Positions 36,779 to 47,233 of a stretch of DNA of 64,000 bases are shown here, one piece after another (within the stretch, counting starts at the first letter, position 1; every line of letters starts with the position of its first letter). This stretch comes from Nematostella vectensis (lineage: Eukaryota > Cnidaria > Anthozoa > Actiniaria > Edwardsiidae): the NCBI RefSeq assembly GCF_932526225.1, contig NC_064043.1:12708085-12772084 (forward strand), in the 5' to 3' direction. The translations under genes were made by a program, and so were the position numbers. Under the pieces are notes generated by a model that worked only from the letters and a program-made list of their open reading frames with translations, did not search any database and was not told where the DNA came from.

Positions 36779-36909
36779 CTGTGGAAACAAGAAAACGTAA
36801 GCCCAATGCCGAACTTAAAGCTTTGCCTACGTCATAAGAAGATGACAGAAAATATTTGTGCATCTATCGTAGACAAAAAACCAAGCACGTCAGAACCTAT
36901 ACAAATAAA

Positions 36910-37008
36910 ACCCTGGTTGAGTGTCCTCTCTCGGTTTAGACGCCGCGCCGCGGGTCTATGTCGTCTTCGAACCACTAAACCGAGAGAAAAAGACTCTGGA
37001 ACCAGGGT
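36910..37008. repeat. 99-bp foldback element next to the gypsy insertion
   Basis: ACCCTGGTT and CCTCTCTCGGTTTAG on the left arm pair with CTAAACCGAGAGA and AACCAGGGT on the right arm around a GC-rich loop (GCCGCGCCGCGGG). Its right end touches the TATAA that duplicates around the gypsy element. Confidence 0.7.
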
Positions 37009-37014
37009 ATATAA

Positions 37015-37098
37015 TGTTCTTTCAGGGTCAAATGCCAAGTGGCTTTTTTTAAACATCACGTGATAACAGTGACGTCATGAATACGTCATCATACAACA
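37015..37098 (-). repeat. 3' LTR of the gypsy element
   Basis: 84 bp, TG...CA bounded, with CACGTGATAACAGTG and two CGTCAT motifs. It is nearly identical to 41720-41805 apart from a handful of substitutions and a 2-bp length difference. Confidence 0.8.
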
Positions 37099-37217
37099 TC
37101 CCCCTTCAAGTTCTGTACGGGGTGTAACAAACAAATCAAAAGGAAATACAATCAGTAAGGATAGTAATAATCAGTGAAAATAATCAGTAGTATACCATGT
37201 CAGGTTGTTGATTGGTT

Positions 37218-39960
37218 TTAGCCAACCGACATTATCTGCGTACAGGGTTGGGGGATAGGCTGCTTAGGCGTGTCTTGCTCTAGCTGTAGGGTAGCTGCTT
37301 GATCTCGCTGTGGTTCTTGCTCTGCTGCGGCCAAGTCACTCTTCTCCCCAGTATGGACAAGATAACGTCTGTTTCTTCTCAACATTGAGCCCTCTTCGGT
37401 TGATACTTTGTACGATCTTGGGGTCTCCAGTTTCTCTTTTATTTCCCCATACTTGCCTTGGTCGGTTATGAAGACTTTGTCACCCTCTTCCAGGACTGGC
37501 AGTTTCACTACTCGGTGGTGTGTGTTGTAGTTCCTAGCATAGCCCTCCCTGTAATTGTCTTCCTTCCCTTGAAGCCCTTGGTTGTCAGCCAGTTTAGGCT
37601 GGAGGATCTGTAGCGCTGTCGGTAGTCTTGTCTTGAGCTTTCTTCCCATCAAGATCTCACTTGGGGTCAGACCGTTTTGCAAAGGGGCTGATCTGTAAGC
37701 CAGGGAGGCCTAGGAATGTGTTAGTGTTTTTTCTTAGGATATTCTTCGCAGTCTGGACTGCTCTTTCTACCTCACCATTGCACTGTGCGTGAAGGGGAGA
37801 TGAGGTGGCATGGGTAAATCCCTAGTCCTGCGAAAACTCAATGAATTCTTGGCGTGCTGGGGACCGTTGTCTGAGATGATTGTATCGGGGATGCTGTGCG
37901 TTGCGAAGATCTCAGACAGGGCGCGGATGACTGCACCTGACGTTGTTGTGTGCAGTAGCTTGATTTCGAACCACCTGCTAGCGTAGTCAACGACCACGGG
38001 GTGGTTTTTCCGTTCTAGCTCGAACAGGTTGGTCCCAACTCTAGATCATGGTCTGCCTGAAAATGAAAGAGCCATCAGCGGTTCTCTTGCTGCTGGGCGT
38101 AGTTTGGCACAGACTTGGCACCTGTTGACCATAGTCTCTATCTGCTTCGAGATTTGGGGCCACCAGACATAATAGCTTGCTCGACCCCGAAACTTTGTTA
38201 TGCCAAGGAATCCCTCGTGGATCCTGTCAAACATGTCCAGCTGCAGAGATGTAGGGATTACTAATCTATTGCCATACATCAGCAGACCACGTGCTACGGT
38301 CAGTTGCTGCTTTTGCTCCTAGTATGGTTTGAGCAGTTGTTGGGACGGCATCGGCGGCCATCCTCCCGAGCAGTACGTCTTCACTTGCTTGCAGATGGCG
38401 TCGTTTTCTTGAGCGCTGCGGGTTCGTACTTGAAAGAAGTGGTACGGGCGGGCGGTGGTCTGTTTCCAGGGTGAAGGTGGTGCCCAGGATGTAGTCCGAG
38501 AATTTCTCGCATGCCCATGTGGCAGCTAGGGCTCTTTTTCGATAAAGGCGTATCTCTGTTCTGTCACGTTGAGAACGCGAGAAGCATAGGCAATAGGGCG
38601 ACAGTTGCCTGATGCGTCTTCTTGCAGCAGCACCGCTCCAAGCCCATTCTGGCACGCATCTGCAGCAACGGTGCTCTATTTGTTCGGGTCATAGTGGGCC
38701 AGGACATCCAACGAGGTAAGCTTACTCTTGATGTCTTGAAACGCTTTCTCTTGAGGCTGGTCCTAGAGCCATTGCTGATCCTTCCGGAGTAGTTGTTGGA
38801 GCGGCTCGTTTAGGGAAGCAACGGATGTAAGAACTTTGCCAGCTGGTTTACCATACCGTTAAAGCGCTGAAGCTCAGTGACGGTCTTGGGAACTCCCGGA
38901 TGGCCTTGGTCTTTTCAGGGTCCACTTCTATTCCTAATATCAAGATTATGTGGCCGAGAAACTTCATCCAGGTTTTTGAGAACTCGCACTTGTTGTTAAG
39001 AGTAACGCCAGCACTTCGTAGTTGGTCTAGGACTAGTCGCACACGAGAGTCGTAGACTCCCTGTGTTTGTCCGTGGATTAGGATGTCCTCCATATGACAG
39101 ATGACGCCTTCGAGACCCTCGAGTATTGTAGACAACGTGCGCTGGAAGATCTCTGGGGCTGAACTTATGCCGAATGGAAAGCGTTTGAAACAAAACTGGC
39201 CGAAGGGCGTCACTAAGGTCGTCAGAAGTTTTGACTCTTCAACTAGGGGGATTTGCCAAAATCCGGAGTAGGCGTCAAGCTTGCTGAAGATTTTGCTGGC
39301 TCTCAGCTTGGCGAAGTTTCCGTCCACGCTGGCCATCGGGTGGATCTCTCTTCTAACTGCCTTATTTAAAGGCGTCAGGTCCACGCAAATCCTGACATCT
39401 CCGTTGTGCTTAGAAGCGATGACCATTCCCGAGCACCAGTCGGTGGGCTCAGTCACTCTGGATATCACTTTCTGGCGTACCATGGACTCAAGCTTTTCTT
39501 TCACCTTGGGTAGGAGAAGATGCGGTACACGTCGTGGGGCGTAAATGCAGATAGGCACAGATTTTTTCCTTCAGTGGGATTTTATACTTGTCCTTTATCA
39601 GGCCAAGACCTTTAAAGAGCTTCGGGTACTCCGTTCTGAAGTCTGGCGCCGTCTCCACACTGTTAACGTATGGGTCTGGAGTCAGCAGTTCGAGTGCCTG
39701 TATGACGGATTTTGAAAGCAGGTTGTTTGCTTGGTTATCCACCACATAGACAGTTTCCTTGTGGGTTTTCCCGGCGACCTTGAGTAAAGCGTTAGAAATC
39801 CGTCCTTTGATTAGGTGTTATAACTTTACACCACCTGGACCGCAGAATTCCCTCTTCACTTCGTCCAGCTTGAGACCTTAGAGCCATGGTGTCTTCTCTC
39901 CAACCAAGGTCACCTTAGAACCACTGTCTAACTTGAATTCGCAGAGTTTTCCTTTCACCT
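37218..39960 (-). pseudogene. pol-like region (protease, reverse transcriptase, RNase H, integrase), broken
   Basis: In order on the minus strand: a protease-like LDSGSKVTLVG at about 39930; reverse transcriptase 39558-38848 (GDVRICVDLTPLNKAV, FSKLDAYSGFWQIPL, FGQFCFKRFPFGI); RNase H traces at 38655-38266 (ALAATWACEKFSDYI); integrase zinc-binding part at 38279-38046 (HEGFLG, RCQVC); integrase core 37997-37767 (DYASRWFE, IISDNGPQ); and an integrase C-terminal region 37682-37218. The reverse-transcriptase YxDD box reads HMED, losing one catalytic aspartate, and several frameshifts and stops separate the pieces. Order and motifs place it in Ty3/gypsy. Confidence 0.85.
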
Positions 39961-40049
39961 GCACTTCTGCTGACCAGAAATTCTCGTTTACCGATTTCAC
40001 TTCTCCCATTGAGTAACAGGAATCTTGCAGGTCTGCATACTCTTCCTAC

Positions 40050-40942
40050 TCATCGTTCTCTTCTAGTTCCTGCACTTTGCCAGATGATTTGCACACACGG
40101 GCAAAGTGTCCAGTCATGGAGCACTTGTTGCATGTGACCTTTCTTGCTGGACAGTCTTTCCGCACGTGTTTTACTTGGGATTGCCAACACCAGTTGCATA
40201 TCTTAGCTGCACCTCGGTGTCCAAGTCGGTTCTGGATCTGACTTGACTTGTTCTGGTTCTGATTGCCTCTCTGATGGGGAGGATTCCCTCTGCCTCCTTT
40301 CTTTTGGTAATGAGGGGCTTGTCCGTGTAGTCGACTGAATCCTGTGTCTCATGCTTTCCACAGATAACCTCTCGGTGGGTTTTTGAAATCTCTGCGACCT
40401 TCAAGCTCTGGATCACTTTTTCAAGATCCGGAACCGGCCGTTCCCTGAGCAGTCGTTCGCGTCCTCTTTCGTCGGTGGTGCCGATTACTACTCGGTCTCT
40501 AGTCAGGGAGGCCTTTAGGGTTTCAAATTCGCAGGATTCTGCTAGCTGCCGGAGCCGGACCAAAAACTCGTCTATCGCCTCGCCTGGTTTTTGCACCGCA
40601 GAGTTGGAGATGAACCTCTTGTACAGGGCATTTGTCTGGGGGGTAAAGTGCTTCCGGAGCCCTTCTTTAATCCTGGTTGGGATCTTTCTTGTCAGCTTCG
40701 GATAGGTCTGGAAGGGATTTCATAATCTTCTTACAGTCGTCCCTCATGACGGTGCAGAGTGTTGCCGCGACAATGAGTTTACCCTCGGTGGTATTGAGTT
40801 TTGATTGAAGGCCCGTTGCGATGACATAGTATCCCCAGAAGTTTGCAACTCTTTCCAATTGTCCACTACGTCCCCCTTCAAAGACATAGGAGTTGGTGAT
40901 GGAATTTGAGAGGTAGCCATTACTGTAAATAAATTTGCACAA
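40050..40942 (-). pseudogene. gag-like region of the gypsy element
   Basis: Two frames are needed. The first (from 40942) has LERVANFWGYYVIATGLQSK and an acidic end; the second (40596-40171) has GEAIDEFLVRLRQLAESCEF, typical of the capsid C-terminal part of metazoan Ty3/gypsy gag. Zinc-knuckle cysteines (CNKCSMTGHFARVC) follow at about 40080-40150 in another frame. Frameshifts make it non-functional. Confidence 0.7.
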
Positions 40943-41719
40943 TGACTACACAATGACACTACCCTAGCATCCATAATGTACGCGAGAAATAGCGTTGACA
41001 AACCGCGATAAGAAAAATATTAGTGTGCGGTATACCTGTGGTAGGGTCCAGGACTCGCGCGGTCAAATACGTCGCGTGTACGTTTCTAAATTCGTGAATG
41101 AAAATTCTCAAAGTGAATAAGCCTACTGAGTTCCCTTTGGAACAAAAAAAACACGTTATGCTTACTTTAAACTGCTTTATCACTACTCTAGCTAAAGTCT
41201 GTACACGCCCGAAGTCGTTATAAATACTTGTTTGAGATGAAAGTCCTCCCAGAGTTGGAATTGGTGTGATGTGAGTTCCGACGGCTTGTACTTTTGCAAA
41301 CTCCAACGGTAAGCTTGTAAGTCAATTCATTAACTGAAAATACCCTCAAAGTAGTACTTCCTGGTTTGAGGTAACTTTCTTCCATTTCGGTGGAGTTTAA
41401 TTCCTTTGACTTGACAGTCTTCTCTTTGCTTTCGGCTTCGGCGTTGTCACTCGATCATCGCTGGAGTTTTGAAACGGTTGAGTTTTGCTTCAGAGTATCG
41501 AAACGATCGTGTCTCTCGCAGTTGTTTTTCCTTTTCTATTTCTCTTTGGTTGTTCCAATGGGATGTACCAAGATAATAGACACCTAGAAACCCCCCCCCC
41601 CCCAAATTACCCCTATCAGCCAACACAAAAAGGTATCAAATGCTGGCTCCGCCTTTAGGCAGTGCCTAAATCTATATATTAGGGTGTTTATAACTGGGGT
41701 GAAGCACCGCTTGCCACAA

Positions 41720-41805
41720 TGTTCTATCAGTGTCAAATGCCAAGTGGCTTTTATAAAACATCACGTGATAACAGTGCCCCGTCATGAATACGTCATCATA
41801 CAACA
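41720..41805 (-). repeat. 5' LTR of the gypsy element
   Basis: 86-bp partner of the repeat at 37015-37098. On the minus strand it is followed by the presumed primer-binding site and a leader of about 780 bp before the gag-like frame. Confidence 0.8.
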
Positions 41806-42208
41806 TATAAAGGAAAACAAATCTATCTAACTCATAATTACAGTTTCAGAACTGTTCAACCCCATAAACCATTTATAAACAAAATCTGTGTCGGGCTTTT
41901 GGGGAATATGTTGAATCAAGAATAAATATAAAAAAATGTTGTTTGAAATCGCAAGCTGCATTATCATAGGTAAAGGTTGACGTATCTGCAGAAAAAAAAT
42001 ATTGTCGCGCCGCAATTTTCACTACATGAACAAACTATACATCAAATAAAAGATAAAATATGGAATTATCTCCTGCAAGTTTCATTTTTGCAATAGCTAA
42101 TTCCGTGTTTAAGTGTTGAGGCCTCAAACTCAAAAGTACGGAGTTTACTTCAGAGCGTAATGCACCTTCGCGTCAGTGGGGCATGCACTAGCACGCAATT
42201 GCATCTCA

Positions 42209-43026
42209 GGGGTCGTCCACACTAACACGGACTCAAAAGTATCCGGATTCGTTTCGCCGAAAACGCATCACTTGATTCGCGTCCACACTGTCGTTTTCGC
42301 ATCGTGTTTGCCTGGATCCAGCCGTCCACACTAACACGGATTCAAACGTTTAAAAACGCTGAAAGGTAAAGTGTGACGTCACTGTTATGATATGCCCATG
42401 CTCAAAGCAGCGCCTGCGATATGACGTCATCATTTTCATTTTGATACGGATTCGACCGTCTACACTACGGACCAAAGTATACGGATCCATTTTGATTCAG
42501 ACCCCGTCCACAGGTATCCGTTTTCGTTTGAAAACGCAACCTTTTTTATACGGATACGGGTATCGTCAACACGTAAAACGCGAAACCGAAAACGGAACAA
42601 TTTGAAAACGATCTCCAGAGTGGAACAATTTGAAAACGATACCCTTTCAGGGCCGTGGGAACGGACGAAAACGGAACCTTTCGAAAACGATGGCGTGATA
42701 ACTCAGGTCCAGTCCACTTGGCGCGCGGGTACGCATGCGCTGTAGAGCTTATTATCGTTTTCGTTTCGTTTTTGCGTTTTCGTGGGGACGGGTCGTATCA
42801 AAATGAAAACGCTTCGTGTGGACGCGGATCTTTTTTGAAAACGGAACAAAAAGGTTGCGTTTTCAAACGAAAACAGATACGTGGGGACAGGGTCTTTACT
42901 TTCGACAGCGTTTTCAAAAGTATTCGGATTCGCTGGATCCAGCGCGTTTGTTAGTGTGGACGAAACGCCTAAACGTATCAAAAGGTATACAGATTCAAAC
43001 GAATCCGTGCTAGTGTGGACGGCCCC
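42209..43026. mobile_element. Long palindromic inverted-repeat element (GTCCACACTA family)
   Basis: The left end GGGGTCGTCCACACTAACAC and the right end CTAGTGTGGACGGCCCC are inverted repeats, flanked by TCA on both sides (possible 3-bp target duplication). The terminal GTCCACACTAACACGGA motif is repeated internally near 42328. The middle folds on itself through GTTTTCGTTTGAAAACGCAA and its complement. No coding region. Family not recognised. Confidence 0.7.
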
Positions 43027-43029
43027 TCA

Positions 43030-45613
43030 ATGACAGATAGATGATCTACCAAAGTGTGTGAGGACTTTTTGTTATTTGACACTGTCAACAAAATATCACG
43101 AATCAAAAAGTTGGAAATCTCATTTCTGGCGAAATTTGGACTTGAAAAGTGCTATAAAAGCGATCTTCAGTCGAAAATCGAAAATTTCCCACACACTTTA
43201 TGACATGGCATAATTACCTATCAGATCCCAAAAGTTTGAAGGCGATATCTTAAAACCCGTCGCGAAGTTACGTCCGACAAGGTCGAGTTCTCGCCTCAAA
43301 ATAATACGCTAGATAAGTCAAAGATTTGGCGTGATTTCACGGTGAACAGGTCAGGGGAAACAGCAAAAGCCCATTTTAGCCGTCTTAGAATGCGATTTAT
43401 GGAAAACATTTTTTTTGCAAAAATTAAATTTAAGAACTATTGATACATGTTTTGCAAAAACTACAATAACAGTGGTGTCAAATTTACCTTTACCAAGACC
43501 TTAAGAAGAGACAAATATAATAGGTTTTCTCTCAGTATCATTATGTAAAGCAAGTCTATAACTTAAAACGAACACAGTCAGCTATCTTTAGTCTCCGGTC
43601 AGTGGGTCGTATTATTTTGCACGTAAAAGGCCTGCTATATGGAAAACAGATCTTTTGCATTAAATTTTCACAGTAAGAGAGTACTGTAAAAATCTAGGAT
43701 CTTGCATGTGTGACAGAACTTTTATTGCCGCAAGAAATCAAACAAATATAGATGGTCATTTCAATAGTAAATTTATTTTAGTATTTCTGAGGGAATCTAA
43801 GCTATCCTACAATGAAAGACATCTTCATTTCACTTCTTACGCGAGATACTGACGTATAAAGTAAGACAATAAGAGACGGGCCATTGGGAAATTGGGGGAG
43901 GGGAAGGATTACTAGAAAAAAATGTCGAGCAGACTCAAAATGAAAGAAAAAAAAACGTGAAGGGGTTGAAGCAAGAAAGAAAATAAACACACGGAAAATA
44001 TATCCTACACAAACTCAAACACGAAATAGCATTTCCGACACATAAACCTCTACCCCCTATAAATAGTTTAATGGTCCTTTCCTTTCGACAAACATTAATT
44101 ATTTCCTTAGGCAAACATGGAGTTAAGTAGACACAAGTTGAAAATAAGGCTAACTGCCGAAAAGTAAATATTGTATTGATCTCAATATGGTGGGGGTTGA
44201 GGACTTAGGTAAAGAGAGTATCAATAAGTCGGAAAGCAGGGGATCTGATAAAAGCCCTTGGTAAAGTCTTGGGACAGACTTTTTTTAAAAAAATCAGTAA
44301 AAAAGTCTCATCGCGTCATGAAAAACATCGGGACAAATAACAACATAGGAGGACGTTAAAACTATTCACACAACTCACCTAAAGTGGTCCATTTATCAAG
44401 CCTATAAGCTAGAAAAGAACATAAAAGAATCAACAAATGGTAAAACGATATTATTTTAGAGGAGTATAAAATTATATAACATATTTCCAGAGGAAACAAT
44501 TAATATTAAAATATGTGGTATCAATATCAAACTTTATGGTATAGTGGCCGAATGGAAGGTACTGCATGTCACTACAAAACCTATGAGGGTTTTGTCTAAC
44601 TATTACTTTTTCTATATACAGTACATTAATCTAAAGCTAATCTAACTTAGCAAAGCAGAGCGCGGAAAGATAAACCTATTTTAGTGTTTTCATAAATTGC
44701 GAGTGATTAGATCGTGCTTGAACATTTAAAGTGTAGGGGACATCTTGGTTACCTCACTAGGACTTTGTTCCCCTTTGCCCTCGAATGTGGTTCCAAATGT
44801 GTCAAATTTTTATCCATATGACATGCCTTATAAAACCTGTACCCTAACACAAAAGGACAACGAATGATATTATGGAGTTTTGTGTTGCAAAATTAAAGAC
44901 AACGAACTCTAAGTGAAGTTGAGCAATATTTGTAAAAGAGAGAGTAACCTTCTTGATAAAGTAAATTTTTGATTAGCGAAATTGATTAAGGCGGAAATCA
45001 CATCGCGTAGCTATGGCAACGAGTTAAAACGCTAGTGAACTTCACAAATAAAAGAGTATGAGCTAAATTCAATTAATTATATCGAAACCATTGGAAAGCA
45101 CGACATAATCGATTTTTTCGGAGGAGGGGAAGAGATTTTCGTTAAGCAACCGTCGGTTATCAAAAGTAAAGCTAGAAAAACGATGGAAAATCGTTAGTTT
45201 TGTCATCATGTACTGTATACACAAGAGCTCAGACATAAGAGCATCATTGAAATTAATTGTAAAGATACTTTGTGAGAGGCATTGATCAACTGCGTACTAC
45301 AATGATGAGGGCGATCCCCTACATGAGTTATTCGTGGTTACATCAGTGGACCTTTCGCGATGAAAGACAATTGCGCGGCAAGACAAATCAGAGTAGCGTG
45401 TGAATTTCACCAGCTCTTACGACAATAAAGCAAACTCTCGAAAGTTCAATCTTAATGTACTGCAAACTGTAAATAAATGACCTTTTAAGCTTACAACAAT
45501 TTTGTTAAGTTTAAATTTTACAAAAAAAATGCTTTTAAAACTGAGTTTGTTTGATCTCAAGTTAATATGAGGATCATTATTTCACACAAACATAATCTGT
45601 TGGTAGCCAGGTT
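43030..45613. other. Intergenic region, no gene seen
   Basis: About 2.6 kb between the inverted-repeat element and the start of the duplicated block. It is AT-rich with no reading frame of note, no recognisable exon with splice sites on either strand, and no inverted repeat clear enough to call. It may include promoter sequence of the duplicated gene. Confidence 0.4.
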
Positions 45614-46007
45614 ATTTGAAATGATCCTCAATAGCCGTGACCAATCACTTGCTTTCTGTTGTTTTCTGTTGCGTGGGCAATTAAAAAGCAAAACACACGA
45701 AAATAATATAAAGATGACGCCTTCGACCTTCGAGTAAGTTTTTATGATATCGTTATTGCGTGAAGGTATCTAAGGGGAGAACAGAGAAAAAATGAACTCG
45801 TAAGTAATGCCCAAGAGCTTTTAGTCTTGGATATAGGTCATGAATTGTTTGACAAATAGATATTTATTCTTGTTATTGGCAAGTAATCCACCTTGCCATC
45901 AGAAACTTGTTAGAAACTGAGTAAGGACCAACTAGAAGGCGCGGAGCCAGGAATTTTTTTTTTACCTTTTTTAAGGAAAAAAGATAGCACTGAACACTGT
46001 CGCCTCA

Positions 46008-46322
46008 ATGAAGACATACGACTCATACTTAACGTATGCACTCACATTTTGTCTTTTTTACGTTTTTTTGGCTTATGTTTCATTACGGAATAAGTTGAGG
46101 CACGAAGGAGTTGGATTCAAGATTGAGAACTTTGCGAAAAACAAATCACTTGGAGTAAAGCAAGAAGTTCGATTTGTCGGAGGCGTTCAAATTGCCGCGA
46201 TAAAACTATACTTCAACATAATAAAATCGGACGGAAAACTTGTTAAACTCCATCCACAAAGTGGCCTTCAGATCTTTCGGAAAATGAGATTTGCTATCGA
46301 AGGCTTCTTTTTCAATCCTTAA
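46008..46322 (+). CDS. Doubtful 104-residue reading frame with N-terminal membrane segment
   Basis: ATG start and TAA stop. It begins MKTYDSYLTYALTFCLFYVF with a hydrophobic stretch, then a basic remainder (VGFKIENFAKNKSLGVKQEV). No family is recognised. The equivalent sequence in copy B (from 54321) is shifted within about 18 codons and further cut by the TTAA element, which argues that it is untranslated 5' sequence. Kept as a possible gene at low confidence. Confidence 0.2.
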   Translation: MKTYDSYLTYALTFCLFYVFLAYVSLRNKLRHEGVGFKIENFAKNKSLGVKQEVRFVGGVQIAAIKLYFNIIKSDGKLVKLHPQSGLQIFRKMRFAIEGFFFNP

Positions 46323-46903
46323 TTCACGGAATTACGAGGAAAATAAAGAGGAAACAGAGGTGAAGAGAAAAAATAATAAAAGTATTGCACAAAAGACAAG
46401 CCCTTTATTAATTATTTGAAGGGGAAGACTATGGAAACATTAACTAATATATTATTTATACATATCTTTTGCTTTCGCTAGAATTTATATGCAAAAAACG
46501 AAAATATTCTAAAGTAAAAATATTCTGAATCGCAATGCAATTATATTCGGACTAAAAACTTTCGGATGTATCGTTTTTTCAAAATGTTATTCGTTCAAGC
46601 ACTTTTAATTACGAAAGCCATCGGAAAGCTTTTTAGCTGTCGGCAGTATCAAATAAGAGACAGAATATTTGCCAGTGCAACATTTAAACTGCATCTTTTG
46701 TAGCTATACAAGTTTTTGTATCTCATTTTAGGGAAATGTAAGTTTTAAACCCTTGGGAAAGACTGGATTCCTGTTTGCAAAGTTTTTATCCTTTCATTTG
46801 ATCATATTGAGTTGTTTGGAAAACCAAACATTTAAAAATAATTTCCTAGTAGACATTTGGTGATTAGAACCTTGTTTTCGTATTTGCTTGCCGCAACCTT
46901 TTT

Positions 46904-47162
<259 letters not shown>

Positions 47163-47233
47163 CGTTTAAGCTATTTTTGAATTTGAAATGTGTTCACTTT
47201 TAAATGTTTTTTTCTTCTAATAACAGGTTTGAA

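Larger units (their letters stand above)
37015..41805 (-). mobile_element. Ty3/gypsy-type LTR retrotransposon with very short LTRs
   Basis: Direct repeats of 84 and 86 bp (37015-37098, 41720-41805), both starting TGTTCT and ending ACAACA on the plus strand, flank an internal region with gag and pol similarity on the minus strand. TATAA borders the outside of both repeats, a 5-bp target duplication. Next to the 3' LTR is a polypurine tract (TTGAAGGGGGA on the minus strand). Inside the 5' LTR a primer-binding-type TGGCAAGCGGTGCTTC follows. The LTRs differ at several positions, so the copy is not young. It lies upstream of the known M43 exons and may sit in the first intron of that gene. Confidence 0.85.

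Noticed and set aside
42387-43013. Short frames with repeated Arg/Thr/Lys text
   Set aside because: They fall inside the palindromic inverted-repeat element and reflect its symmetry.
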